64,000 nucleotides of DNA, taken from the NCBI RefSeq assembly GCF_042687825.1, contig NZ_JBHUQE010000007.1, positions 93,884-157,883 on the forward strand. The letters run 5' to 3'. Positions within the stretch are counted from its first letter, which is position 1. Each line of letters opens with the position of its first letter. The stretch comes from Sedimentitalea sp042687825. GTDB lineage: Bacteria > Pseudomonadota > Alphaproteobacteria > Rhodobacterales > Rhodobacteraceae. Positions 1 to 8,183 of this stretch are shown here, in pieces. The position numbers were made by a program, and so were the translations under genes. The notes under the pieces were generated by a model that saw only the letters and a list, made by a program, of their open reading frames with translations, was not told the origin of the DNA and made no database searches.

Positions 1-535
1 GCTTGCCACCGCCCGAAAAGATGTGCCGCACGCTGCCGATCTGCGCCAGCCCGGCCGCCTCGGCCCCGGCCAGCAGCAGCCGCAGCTGGGTGGGAGTGGC
101 ATAGATCACGCTGGCCCCGATTTCCGCCAGTTTCCGGGCCTGGCCCTTTGGGTTCAGGGGCGACAGATCGGCAATGCCGGCGCCCAGATGCAGCCCCTCT
201 AGCACCGCATACAGGGTCAGCGAATGGCCGAGATGACCAAGGGTGGCATAGATATCGGACGCCCCCAGCCCGAACCTCTCGCCGTTCAGATCGAAACTGC
301 GGATCCAACTGGTGGGGCTGCGGCGGATCAGCCGCGCGGCACCGCTGGTACCCGCGCTTTCGCAGAACAGCCAGGGCCGGTCGGTCCGGCGCGGCTCGAT
401 CGGCACCGCCGCCGACTGCCGGGCCAAGATCGAGTCCCCGCTCTGCAGACAGGCCAGCAGCGCCTTGAACCCCGGTGATTGCGCAGACAGGCAGGCGTCC
501 GGGCGCGGCGGATTGAATGTGTGTTGCGTGTTCAT
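1..535 (-). CDS. AMP-binding (ANL superfamily) enzyme, N-terminal part, cut by window edge
   Basis: An ATG at 535 (minus) opens a frame that runs off the window start, so only about 178 residues are visible. Around residues 55-65 the stretch ESAGTSGAARLIRR resembles the phosphate-binding A3 loop (TSGTTG-like) of acyl-CoA or amino-acid adenylating enzymes. Later segments, YATLGHLGHSLTLYA and ASVIYATPTQLRLLL, fit the substrate-binding part of the same fold. The enzyme would activate a carboxylic acid with ATP; the substrate cannot be told. The A3 loop is degenerate (no run of Thr/Gly after SG), and the catalytic C-terminal domain lies outside. It may be co-transcribed with the two genes upstream on the same strand. 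Confidence 0.6.
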   Translation of the reverse strand, partial: MNTQHTFNPPRPDACLSAQSPGFKALLACLQSGDSILARQSAAVPIEPRRTDRPWLFCESAGTSGAARLIRRSPTSWIRSFDLNGERFGLGASDIYATLGHLGHSLTLYAVLEGLHLGAGIADLSPLNPKGQARKLAEIGASVIYATPTQLRLLLAGAEAAGLAQIGSVRHIFSGGGK

Positions 536-624
536 ACCGGGCCTTGTCTAGCATGCCCGCCCGGCGAACGCTCCGTCAAAAATCAACGGCCCGGTCCGCC
601 GGAAACCCGCGTGTACCCACCGGC

Positions 625-1719
625 TCAGCCGCCCGAGCTCTTGGGGCGCGTGGATTCCACAACCAGCCGGTTCAGCCGTTCCAGCAAGGCGATGAAACTG
701 TCCAGCGAAAACCCGAAAATAAAGGCCAATAGCGACACGCCCGGCGCGCTGGCCACATAAGGACCCACCACCACGCCGCTGGGCAGCAACAGGGTCGAGA
801 CCAGAATGCCCGCAAACCCGCCGAACACCATGCGCAAAACGACCTCGCCCATTTTCGGCGCGGTGGCCCGATCCTTGAGCATCTTGGTCAGGCAATAGAT
901 CACCGCGCCCAGCGCCCCGTTCAGAACCGGCAGCCACCAATGGGTGACGATGGTCATCTTGGCCCGCAGCTTTTGTTCCAGAATTTCGTTCGACCCCGGC
1001 CCCAGACCGGTAAACATCAGATCGCCACCAAGGATCTGCAATTCCGACGACACCCGGCGCAGGCTGGTGCGCCAGGCGCGGAAATTCTGCACCAGATCGC
1101 TGGGGTCGTTTGCCAGCTTGCTGCAGATGATCTCTTTTTCCCGGTCGCCCGAGCCGAAAACCATTTCGGTTTTGCCGGCCGCACCTTTGGCCGGATCGGC
1201 CCCGCCGGTCATCGCCGCCGGTACAGCGCCCGTATTCGCCTGCAAGTCCCCCGCCGGAGCATCCGCCCCGCCAATATCCGGTGCGATCATCCGGGTCGTG
1301 TCGATCGGCCCCAGCGCCTCCAGTTCGGACGCACCAAAGTTGATCTTCGGCAACTCCATGCTGTTGATCAGCTGCATCGCGGTATCCCGCGCCTCTTGCA
1401 GCAGCGCCTCGTGCTGTTGGACCGAATTCCCCACGCGCACGAACCGCGCCAGATCCGCTGGCGACATGTCCTCGGTATGGCGGTCGCACAGATCATACAT
1501 CAACACCAGATCGGTGTGGTCGAAACTGTCAAAGGCCGAATTCACCCGTTCCAGGTTGGCAAAAACCGTCTGCGCCTTGATCACCCAGTTGTTGCAGAAC
1601 AAGGTCAGCACCATGATCAATATGCCCGCCCCGGCAGTCACCGCCTGGGTCGACAGCACACGCCGCCACAGCGGCTTGGGCGCGTCCCTGGCGGCGGGGG
1701 CCTGATCGGCGGCGGCCAT
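625..1719 (-). CDS. Unknown multi-pass inner-membrane protein
   Basis: Reads as 364 residues. I do not recognise the family. A hydrophobic helix lies near residues 27-47. A long soluble, probably periplasmic stretch of about 200 residues follows, including an Ala/Gly/Pro-rich linker. Three hydrophobic segments come near the C-terminus (WWLPVLNGALGAVIYCL, MVFGGFAGILVSTLLL, LLAFIFGFSLDSFIALL). The architecture, one N-terminal anchor, large loop and C-terminal helix bundle, suggests an envelope sensor or scaffold rather than a transporter. Its ATG overlaps the stop of the small upstream gene in an ATGA arrangement, so the two are translationally coupled and probably act together. The frame stays open further upstream, but that part lies in the other gene and reads as out-of-frame. 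Confidence 0.75.
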   Translation of the reverse strand: MAAADQAPAARDAPKPLWRRVLSTQAVTAGAGILIMVLTLFCNNWVIKAQTVFANLERVNSAFDSFDHTDLVLMYDLCDRHTEDMSPADLARFVRVGNSVQQHEALLQEARDTAMQLINSMELPKINFGASELEALGPIDTTRMIAPDIGGADAPAGDLQANTGAVPAAMTGGADPAKGAAGKTEMVFGSGDREKEIICSKLANDPSDLVQNFRAWRTSLRRVSSELQILGGDLMFTGLGPGSNEILEQKLRAKMTIVTHWWLPVLNGALGAVIYCLTKMLKDRATAPKMGEVVLRMVFGGFAGILVSTLLLPSGVVVGPYVASAPGVSLLAFIFGFSLDSFIALLERLNRLVVESTRPKSSGG

Positions 1720-2039
1720 CAGAACAGCTTGCCCGGTATCTGCGTGCCATTCGGACCCGGACAGAAACAGGGGGTTCCCGGCTGACCCGGCACCGTGGCC
1801 CAGCACCAGCCCTGCGTGGTGCCACAGCGCAGGCCCGGCGTTTGGGCAAATCCGCCCGACAGCGCCAAGGCTGGCGCGGCCAGGACAACGGCGAGAACGA
1901 CCGCCACAAATCCGGTCCATGCGGTGCGTCGGACCCGTCCATCCCTGGCGCGGAGCAACCCGGCCGGATTTGTGGGCACGGCCGGCGTCCCGTTCGGCGT
2001 GTTCATCGGGGCGAAGGGCAATATCCGAATAGGTTGCAT
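1719..2039 (-). CDS. Small membrane-anchored protein with Cys-rich tail
   Basis: 106 residues from the ATG at 2039, chosen because AGGGA stands nine bases upstream; ATGs at 2087 and 2006 are alternatives. A basic segment (LRARDGRVRRTAW) precedes one transmembrane helix, GFVAVVLAVVLAAPALAL. An exported tail of about 45 residues follows, with four cysteines (CGTTQGWCW, CFCPG) that could form two disulfides. Family unknown. The helix with AxA-like residues at its end could also be a cleavable signal. Its stop overlaps the start of the larger membrane protein downstream (ATGA), which makes a two-gene unit likely. Confidence 0.6.
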   Translation of the reverse strand: MQPIRILPFAPMNTPNGTPAVPTNPAGLLRARDGRVRRTAWTGFVAVVLAVVLAAPALALSGGFAQTPGLRCGTTQGWCWATVPGQPGTPCFCPGPNGTQIPGKLF

Positions 2040-2310
2040 GTCAATGTCCCTGTTTCCGTGCGGAAAAAGTGTCGCGAACAAATACACATTCTAACAATTG
2101 AAAGTAGCATGAAGTCGCGGAAACTCCAAATCCGACATCCCCAGAGCGGTCCAAAAGGCGGCGCTATCCCCGGATCGACGACAATGAAACGCGCAAAAGT
2201 ATCGCTTGTGCGGCAGATCGGACTCACCGGGCAACCAATCCGCCAATCCCCATTGACCGCTGCACCCGCGCGCCCGCAAGCTGACGGACGACGAGACAAA
2301 GGAACCCGAA

Positions 2311-2385
2311 ATGCGCCTTGCCCTGACCCTCTTTGCCCTTCTGACCCTTGCCGCCTGCGGCGTACCCTTTGTGCCGCTGATCTGA
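2311..2385 (+). CDS. Tiny lipoprotein (24 residues)
   Basis: An ATG with AAAGGA eight bases upstream opens a 24-codon frame: a hydrophobic signal (MRLALTLFALLTLAAC) ending in the lipobox LAAC, then eight residues (GVPFVPLI) and TGA. Cleavage and lipidation at Cys16 would leave a nine-residue lipopeptide. Comparable minute lipoproteins are common in alphaproteobacteria, some of the entericidin or LptM type, but I cannot assign this one. It stands alone between two minus-strand genes. The good ribosome site and textbook lipobox make chance unlikely. Confidence 0.6.
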   Translation: MRLALTLFALLTLAACGVPFVPLI

Positions 2386-2529
2386 CCGGCAGGCGCGGGA
2401 AACGGCCGGGGCACAAGCCGCAGCCAATCCCCAGCGCAGCAGCGCAACATCGGCCCTCTGGCCACGGCGGCACCACCGGGCGCCAGATCGGGAATGGCGT
2501 GCGCCGCAGCGCTCAATCTTGCAAGCGGA

Positions 2530-2988
2530 TCAGGTGCTTTCCACTTCCAGGTGCAGCTTCATGTCGATCAGCACCTGTTGCAGCATCAGCGTTTCGCGCA
2601 ACAGCCGCTTTGCTTCGTTGACGGTGATCACGCCATCCTCGATCGACTGCTGGTATTCCGCCATCAGCATCGCAAAACGCTGGCTCAGCGCGATCACGTC
2701 GGAATTGACGCCCCCCCTGCCCGGTCGGTTCGGATGGCGGTCGTCGTAGGACAGGGTGATATTCTTGAGATCGGCCAGCGCGCTGGTGACATGCGGAAAA
2801 GACGAGGCCGCTTCCAGCTTGGCCACGGCGTCCACCGGCATGAACCGGTCGGCATGTTCGTCATGTTCCGAATAGTACCGCCCCAGCGTCGCCTTGGACT
2901 TGCCGGTGATCCGGCAGGCGGTCTCGATCCCGACATCCTTGACCAGCGATTCAGTGTGCTTTTTCAGATAGCTGCCAGCTTCTGTCAT
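2530..2988 (-). CDS. Hypothetical protein with helix-turn-helix-like N-terminus
   Basis: 152 residues, starting at the ATG preceded by GGGAA. Residues 16-40 (DVGIETACRITGKSKATLGRYY) read like a helix-turn-helix in which a pattern of small residues is followed by a recognition-type helix. A conserved-looking middle (RFMPVDAVAKLEAASSFPHVTSAL) and a helical C-terminal half (residues 95-150) with hydrophobic repeats follow, suitable for dimerisation. It resembles phage CII-type regulators in layout, but no phage genes are nearby. Probably a DNA-binding regulator; the target is unknown. Confidence 0.6.
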   Translation of the reverse strand: MTEAGSYLKKHTESLVKDVGIETACRITGKSKATLGRYYSEHDEHADRFMPVDAVAKLEAASSFPHVTSALADLKNITLSYDDRHPNRPGRGGVNSDVIALSQRFAMLMAEYQQSIEDGVITVNEAKRLLRETLMLQQVLIDMKLHLEVEST

Positions 2989-3331
2989 TCATCAATTCCC
3001 GCAGGCGAACGGCCCGCACATCCCCGTGGGGGAATGTCCTGTTCTTTTTCCCATTAAGGTTTCTTAGCCAAAATGGCATTCCTTTTCCATACCCCATCGG
3101 TTCGGGGTAGGTAACGAGTACCGGCCGCCGCGCAGCCTTTCCCCAAAAAAGATGCCGTTCGGTCGCGATTTGCCGCATTGTTGCGGCAGTCAATAGTCAC
3201 CGGTGCCGTCATGGCCCGGCGTCGTGCCTTCATCCCAAGGATCATTTGTCCGAAGGGGCGGGTCGGGTCGTGGCGGCATTCCGGCGCGCCCCCGGCTTGC
3301 GGGCCGCCGGCACCGGAATTAGACGGTCGCC
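2989..3331. other. Intergenic region, 343 bases
   Basis: No convincing gene. It separates the minus-strand HTH-like gene from thymidine kinase on the plus strand, so it should hold both promoters. A hairpin TACCCC/GGGGTA lies at 3090-3109 with an eight-base loop. A second imperfect hairpin (ACATCCCC against GGGGAATGT) lies near 3019-3038, in the 5' leader of the minus-strand gene. Neither has a T-run. No strong -35/-10 pair could be fixed. Confidence 0.4.
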
Positions 3332-3916
3332 ATGGCCAAGCTGTTCTTCAACTATTCGACCATGAATGCCGGTAAATCGACGGTCTTGCTGCAAGCCTCG
3401 CACAACTACCGGGAAAACGGCATGAACACCTGCCTGCTGACCGCCCGGATCGACGGTCGGGCCGGGGCCGGTCGCATCGCCTCGCGCATTGGAATCGCCA
3501 GCGCCGCCGAGGTCTTTGACGCTGACAGCGACCTGTTCGCGATGATTTCGGCACGGTTGCGGCAGGCGCCGCTGGCCTGCGTGTTTGTCGACGAGGCACA
3601 GTTTCTCGGCGCCGAACAGGTCTGGCAACTGGCCCGCGTGGTCGACGATCTGGATGTGCCGGTGCTGTGCTACGGCCTGCGCGTGGATTTCCGGGGCCGG
3701 CTGTTTCCCGGCTCGGCCGCCCTGCTGGCCATTGCCGACGAGATGCGCGAAGTGCGCACCATCTGCCATTGCGGACGCAAGGCCACGATGGTGGTGCGTC
3801 AGGACGAAGAGGGCCGCGTGCTGACCGATGGCGCACAGGTGCAGATCGGCGGCAACGAAACCTATGTTTCCCTGTGCCGGCGGCACTGGCGCGAGGCGGT
3901 CGGCGACAGGGCCTGA
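3332..3916 (+). CDS. tdk: Thymidine kinase
   Basis: 194 residues, the normal length for the type II (TK1-like) enzyme, which phosphorylates thymidine to dTMP with ATP in the salvage pathway. The P-loop STMNAGKST is at residues 9-17 and the Walker B/catalytic motif DEAQF at 87-91, with Glu88 as the likely base. The lasso/zinc region shows cysteines at 145 and 147 (ICHCG) and C182/H185 (SLCRRHW). The start is fixed by the P-loop position; the ribosome site is weak. It stands alone, convergent with the dehydrogenase gene downstream. Confidence 0.95.
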   Translation: MAKLFFNYSTMNAGKSTVLLQASHNYRENGMNTCLLTARIDGRAGAGRIASRIGIASAAEVFDADSDLFAMISARLRQAPLACVFVDEAQFLGAEQVWQLARVVDDLDVPVLCYGLRVDFRGRLFPGSAALLAIADEMREVRTICHCGRKATMVVRQDEEGRVLTDGAQVQIGGNETYVSLCRRHWREAVGDRA

Positions 3917-3938
3917 ACGCTGCAGGACCCCGACGCGT

Positions 3939-4889
3939 CTAGACCGGGTTGGGCAACGGATCGCCGGCGGCAAAGGCCGCGGCATTGTCCAGCGCCATCA
4001 TTCCCATCGCGGTCCGCACATCCAGCGCGGCGGTGCCCAGATGCGGCAGCAGCACGACGTTTTCCATGTCGATCAGCGCCTGCGGCACCTGCGGTTCGAA
4101 TTCATAGACATCCAGCCCGGCGCCGACGATCTGTTCTTGAGACAGGGCGTCGATCAGCGCCGCCTCATCCACCACGTTGCCGCGCGAGATGTTGACCAGA
4201 TGCGCCTGCGGGCGCATCGCCGCCAGCACGTCGCGCCCGATCAGGTGATGCGTTTCGGCCCCACCGGGCACAGCGATCACCAGAAAATCAACCGCCGCCG
4301 CCAGATCGGCCAGGCTGTTCGCCGCTTCAGCCGGAAATTCCAGCGTCTTGGCCGAGCGCGAATGATAGCGCACCTTCATGCCGAACCCGAAATGACACCG
4401 CCGTGCAACGGCCTGCCCGATCCGCCCCATGCCGACGATGCCGACGGTGCGGCCGGTGACGTGCAGACCCAGCAATTGGGTCGGGTTCCAGCCCTGCCAG
4501 CGCCCGGCGCGGACCAGCCGTTCGCCCTCGCCGGCGCGCCGGGCGCTCATCAGGATCAGGGTCATGGCAATATCCGCCGTGGCATCGGTCACCGCACCGG
4601 GCGTGTTGCTGACCGCCAGCCCTGCCGCGCGAGCGGCGTCCACGTCGATATGGTTATAGCCGACCCCGAAATTCGCCAGCAGACGGCAGCGGGGCGCCGC
4701 AACTTCGGCAAAGATCCCGGCCGAAAAGGCATCGCCCAGGGTTGGCAGCACGATGTCATAGGTGCGCAGGGCATGAACCATCTCGTCGCGGTCCAGCGGC
4801 TGCTGGCTGTCACGGATATCGCACTGAAATGCCGCACAGGCGCGCGCCGCCACATCGGGCGGCATCGGGCGGGTGATATACAGCCGCAT
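3939..4889 (-). CDS. 2-hydroxyacid dehydrogenase (glyoxylate/hydroxypyruvate reductase type)
   Basis: 316 residues. Rossmann motif GMGRIG at 153-158. The D-isomer-specific dehydrogenase triad is in place: Arg236 in NISRGNVVDE, Glu265 in DVYEFEP and His283 in LLPHLGTA. N-terminal motif NFGVGYNHID at 73-82. Such enzymes reduce glyoxylate or hydroxypyruvate with NAD(P)H; the exact substrate is inferred. The ATG at 4889 overlaps the csaA stop (ATGA), so the gene is coupled to csaA and probably forms an operon with proC and csaA. The frame is open upstream, but that segment is csaA out of frame. Confidence 0.9.
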   Translation of the reverse strand: MRLYITRPMPPDVAARACAAFQCDIRDSQQPLDRDEMVHALRTYDIVLPTLGDAFSAGIFAEVAAPRCRLLANFGVGYNHIDVDAARAAGLAVSNTPGAVTDATADIAMTLILMSARRAGEGERLVRAGRWQGWNPTQLLGLHVTGRTVGIVGMGRIGQAVARRCHFGFGMKVRYHSRSAKTLEFPAEAANSLADLAAAVDFLVIAVPGGAETHHLIGRDVLAAMRPQAHLVNISRGNVVDEAALIDALSQEQIVGAGLDVYEFEPQVPQALIDMENVVLLPHLGTAALDVRTAMGMMALDNAAAFAAGDPLPNPV

Positions 4890-5227
4890 CAGTGCAGCCG
4901 CCCGCCCCGGGGCACCGGACCATCGGGACCGATCAGAACGATCTTGCCGGTTGCATCGGGCAGGCCCAGCACCAAAACTTCGGACATGAACCGGCCGATT
5001 TGGCGCGGTGGAAAGTTGACCACCGCCAGCACCTGGCGACCGACCAGCTCTTCGGGCCGGTAATGCGCGGTGATCTGCGCCGAAGTCTTGCGCTCGCCGA
5101 TCTCGCCGCCGAAATCGATCCACAGCTTGATCGCCGGTTTGCGGGCTTCGGGAAAGGGTTCCGCCCGCAGCACCTCGCCAACCCGGATGTCCACCTTCAG
5201 GAACTCGTCAAAGGAAATTTCAGCCAT
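4889..5227 (-). CDS. csaA: CsaA-type tRNA-binding domain protein
   Basis: 112 residues consisting of one OB-fold tRNA-binding domain (the Arc1p/EMAP-II/MetRS C-terminal type). The motifs KVDIRVGEVL at 11-20, KTSAQIT near 47-53 and VNFPPRQIGRFMSEVLVLG near 69-87 are the family signature. CsaA of Bacillus has been described as a secretion-linked chaperone; in proteobacteria its role is less clear. The gene overlaps the proC stop by eight bases and the dehydrogenase start downstream by four, giving a tight three-gene unit. Confidence 0.9.
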   Translation of the reverse strand: MAEISFDEFLKVDIRVGEVLRAEPFPEARKPAIKLWIDFGGEIGERKTSAQITAHYRPEELVGRQVLAVVNFPPRQIGRFMSEVLVLGLPDATGKIVLIGPDGPVPRGGRLH

Positions 5228-6035
5228 CGGACAATTCCCGCGAACGCCGGGTGGCGGCGGCGACTGCGCGGCTCAGCAGCGCCGGAAAGCCGTCCCGTTC
5301 ATCCATCAGCACTTCCAGCGCCGCCTGGGTGGTGCCATTCGGACTGGTCACGTTCACCCGCAATTGGGCCGGGTCCTCCTCGGCCGCCTCGGCCAGCGCT
5401 CCGGCGCCGGCCACGGTCGCCTTGGCCAGTTGCATCGCCAGGTCGTGGTCCAGGCCCTGGGCCACGCCGGCGGCAGCCAGGGTCTCGATCAGGTGGAACA
5501 CATAGGCCGGCCCCGAGCCGCTGACCCCGGTGACCGCATCCATCTGCGCCTCGCTCTGCAGCCGCACGGTCTGACCGACAGCAGACAACAGCGCCTCGGC
5601 CAGCGCCAGTTCGCCTGCCCCTGCCGCGCCATTTCCGATCAGCGCGGTGATCCCGCGCCCTATGGCCGCGGGCGTATTGGGCATGGCCCGCACGATCGGC
5701 GTGCCGGCGCCCAGCGCCCGCTCGAAGGCGGCGATCGGCGTGCCGGCAGCGACCGAGACGAACAGCGTGCCGCCGCCGCCCAGCGTCTCCAGCACCGGCA
5801 GGGCATCGCCCATCATCTGCGGCTTGACGGCCACCAGCACCACTGCGGGCTGGGGCGGCAATTCGGCATTCAGATGCAAACCCTGCGCCCGCACCCAGTC
5901 CGACGGGTGCGGATCGATGACCCAGACCGACGCCGGCGGCAGCCCGCCATCCAGCCAGCCGGCCAGCATTGCAGACCCCATCTTGCCGCATCCCAGCAGC
6001 ACCAGACCGCGCTCGGCCACATCCGACATGTCCAT
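5220..6035 (-). CDS. proC: Pyrroline-5-carboxylate reductase
   Basis: 271 residues, typical for ProC, which reduces 1-pyrroline-5-carboxylate to proline with NADPH in the cytoplasm. The nucleotide-binding motif LLGCGKMG is at 13-20, VAVKPQ near 68-73, RAMPNTPA at 116-123 and the signature VSGSGPAY at 171-178. The start at 6035 has GGGGAGGGG just upstream. It lies downstream of ybjN (34 bases apart) and overlaps csaA, an arrangement that I recall from other Rhodobacterales. Confidence 0.96.
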   Translation of the reverse strand: MDMSDVAERGLVLLGCGKMGSAMLAGWLDGGLPPASVWVIDPHPSDWVRAQGLHLNAELPPQPAVVLVAVKPQMMGDALPVLETLGGGGTLFVSVAAGTPIAAFERALGAGTPIVRAMPNTPAAIGRGITALIGNGAAGAGELALAEALLSAVGQTVRLQSEAQMDAVTGVSGSGPAYVFHLIETLAAAGVAQGLDHDLAMQLAKATVAGAGALAEAAEEDPAQLRVNVTSPNGTTQAALEVLMDERDGFPALLSRAVAAATRRSRELSDG

Positions 6036-6069
6036 GAAACCCCTCCCCTGACCGGTTCAGGGTCGGGAT

Positions 6070-6570
6070 CTACGCGCGCCCGTAGGCTTCCGCAATGGCA
6101 ACCTGCATTGCCTCGCGCGGGGTACGGTTGCCCCAGACCATCAGCTGGATCGCCGGGTAATAGCGCTCGGCACTCAGAACCGCGGCGCTGATCATCGTGT
6201 CGATCTGCTCGGGACTGGCGGTCTGGCCGCCGGTCAGAACCAGACCATAGCGATAGACCATCAGCTTTTGCTCGGTCCAATAGGTAAAGGACCCGGCCCA
6301 GCACTGGTCGTTCATCTCGTTCAGCAGATTGTACAGCCCGGCAATCTTGTTCTCGGGCGGCTCCAGCTCGAAGGTGCAAACCATGCGCAGGGTCTCGTCA
6401 TAACCGGACCAGGCCAGGGTGATCGAATAGGTTCGCCATTGTCCCTCGACCGCCATCGCGATCTGATCGTCGCCGATACGGTCGAAATCCCAATCGTGGT
6501 CGGCCGCGATGTGCTCGACGATGTCGATCGGATGGATGTCTTCTTCCAGATACTGCTCGGAAAGGGCCAT
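6070..6570 (-). CDS. YbjN domain-containing protein
   Basis: 166 residues. The sequence, with an acidic N-terminus, alternating strands and the segment NKIAGLYNLLNEMNDQCWAG, matches the YbjN (DUF1790-like) family, which shares the fold of type III secretion chaperones. In Escherichia coli YbjN influences motility and stress tolerance; the molecular role is unsettled. It is the first gene of a minus-strand run with proC, csaA and the dehydrogenase. No signal peptide or membrane helix is seen. Confidence 0.85.
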   Translation of the reverse strand: MALSEQYLEEDIHPIDIVEHIAADHDWDFDRIGDDQIAMAVEGQWRTYSITLAWSGYDETLRMVCTFELEPPENKIAGLYNLLNEMNDQCWAGSFTYWTEQKLMVYRYGLVLTGGQTASPEQIDTMISAAVLSAERYYPAIQLMVWGNRTPREAMQVAIAEAYGRA

Positions 6571-6949
6571 GATGCCACCTCACTGATCTCTAGCGAAGGG
6601 GTCTTTGTAGCGCCCCAAGCGCTAGCTGCCTGCTCTACCGACCGGGGCGATCCCCCGCGTCCGTACTACATATGGTGCGCCGCGGCCTGTGGTCTGGCAA
6701 CCCCCTATTTTGGGGGGAGCCGCAATAACTTGTGGATATGATGCGATTGTACCGCGAAATCTCGATGGATCCGCGTGGGGATGCCCGGACATGAAAAAAG
6801 GCGCGCCATCTGCCTGATGCGTCGCGCCTGTCATGGGGTTGAATATGGAATGGCGCGGCAGCGCCGCCTTTGGATCCGCCATGCGCCGGGGCGCTACAGG
6901 CTCCCTCTTGCACGCGATCGAAATACCGCTCCCGTCGGTCCGGCCGGGT
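6571..6949. other. Intergenic region, 379 bases, with terminator and hairpin
   Basis: No convincing gene. It should contain the ybjN promoter (minus). A hairpin CCCCC/GGGGG with a six-base loop lies at 6701-6716. A rho-independent terminator for ubiK is listed separately at 6794-6829. The remainder shows no clear signal. Confidence 0.5.
6794..6829 (-). terminator. Rho-independent terminator downstream of ubiK
   Basis: Read on the minus strand, AGGCGCG pairs with CGCGCCT, an inner CATC/GATG pairing extends the stem, and six T residues follow. It lies 120 bases after the ubiK stop codon on the same strand, so it probably ends that transcript. Confidence 0.75.
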
Positions 6950-7198
6950 TCAGTCCCTGGCCGCGGCTTCCAGCGCCGCGATGCGCGCAGACAGCGCCTC
7001 ATTTTCTTCACGCGCTTTCTGCGCCATCGCCCGCACCGCGTCGAACTCCTCGCGGGTGACGAAATCGCGATCCGCCAGCCAGCGGTCCAGCATCGACTTC
7101 ATCGCGGTTTCCGCCTCTTCCCGGGCCCCCTGGGCCACACCCATGGCGTTGGTCATCAGCTGCGATATGTCATCCAGAATCTTGTTGCGGGTCTGCAT
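6950..7198 (-). CDS. ubiK: UbiK-type accessory protein (BMFP domain)
   Basis: 82 residues, entirely helical. The N-terminal part (RNKILDDISQLMTNAMGVAQG) and the C-terminal coiled coil (FDAVRAMAQKAREENEALSARIAALE) match the BMFP/YqiC family. In enterobacteria UbiK helps ubiquinone synthesis at the membrane-associated Ubi complex; the same role here is inferred. It is divergent from lgt, a neighbourhood often seen in Rhodobacterales, and is followed by its own terminator. Confidence 0.85.
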   Translation of the reverse strand: MQTRNKILDDISQLMTNAMGVAQGAREEAETAMKSMLDRWLADRDFVTREEFDAVRAMAQKAREENEALSARIAALEAAARD

Positions 7199-7292
7199 CT
7201 GTCTTCTCCGTGTCGGGTTGCTGCCTATATGGGCAATCTAAGGTGTCGGGACAAGGTTGACTTCGCCGCAATTCCGCAGGCATGAGGCGGCC

Positions 7293-8183
7293 ATGCAGGC
7301 TGTTCTCCAATTTCCCGACATCTCACCCGAACTGTTCACGATTTCGCTGTTCGGCATGGAATTCGCGCTGCGCTGGTACGCATTGGCCTATATCGCGGGC
7401 ATCCTGATCGCCTGGCGCCTGGCGCTGGCGGCCCTGCGCCGTCCGCGCCTTTGGCGCAACGACACGACGCCGATGACGGCGCAGCAGATCGAGGATCTGC
7501 TGACCTGGATCATCCTGGGGGTGATTCTGGGCGGGCGCCTGGGCTTTGTCCTGTTTTATCAGCCGGCCTATTACCTGCAGAATCCCATCGAGATTCTGCG
7601 CGTCTGGCAGGGCGGAATGGCGTTTCACGGCGGCTTGCTGGGGGTGATCGCCGCCACCTGGCTCTTTGCCCGCCGCCACTGTCTGCCGGTGCTGGGCATG
7701 GCCGATCTGGTGGCGCATACGGTCCCGGCCGGCCTGCTGCTGGGCCGGTTGGCCAATTTTATAAATGCCGAACTTTGGGGCCGACCCAGCGATTTACCCT
7801 GGGCGGTGGTCTTTCCCGGCGCCGCGGCCCAGGACTGCCCCGGCGTGATCGGCCTGTGCGCCCGCCACCCCTCGCAGCTGTACGAAGCCGCGCTCGAAGG
7901 CCTGCTGCTGGGTGGTCTGCTGTTGTGGATGGTTTATCGCCGCGGCGCGCTGCGCCGGCCCGGCCTGGTGTCGGGCCTGTTCTTTTCAGGGTACGGGCTG
8001 GCCCGGTTTCTGGTCGAGTTCTTTCGCCAGCCGGATGCCCAATTCACCGGTCCCGACAATCCGCTGGGGCTGGCCCTGCACGTCAGCGGATATGGGCTGA
8101 CCATGGGCCAGATCCTGTCGCTGCCGATGATCGCGCTGGGGCTCTGGCTGATCAACCTGGCCCGACGCGGAGCGACGCCATGA
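7293..8183 (+). CDS. lgt: Prolipoprotein diacylglyceryl transferase
   Basis: 296 residues from the ATG at 7293, with GAGG seven bases upstream; the frame is open to 7257, but the longer start adds a non-conserved tail. The enzyme transfers diacylglycerol from phosphatidylglycerol to the lipobox Cys of prolipoproteins in the inner membrane. About seven transmembrane helices are visible. The Lgt signature GRLANFINAELWGRP is near residues 151-165, and GGMAFHGGLLGV lies near 108-119. First gene of a coupled run lgt-methyltransferase-pgeF with ATGA overlaps. Confidence 0.96.
   Translation: MQAVLQFPDISPELFTISLFGMEFALRWYALAYIAGILIAWRLALAALRRPRLWRNDTTPMTAQQIEDLLTWIILGVILGGRLGFVLFYQPAYYLQNPIEILRVWQGGMAFHGGLLGVIAATWLFARRHCLPVLGMADLVAHTVPAGLLLGRLANFINAELWGRPSDLPWAVVFPGAAAQDCPGVIGLCARHPSQLYEAALEGLLLGGLLLWMVYRRGALRRPGLVSGLFFSGYGLARFLVEFFRQPDAQFTGPDNPLGLALHVSGYGLTMGQILSLPMIALGLWLINLARRGATP

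Noticed and set aside
6729..6739. TTGTGGATA, similar to a DnaA box
   Set aside because: A single imperfect site without clustering or AT-rich unwinding region; no origin genes nearby.
7451..8179. Plus-strand frame through lgt, joined to the methyltransferase
   Set aside because: Only the part from 8180 is the methyltransferase; the upstream part is out-of-frame lgt.
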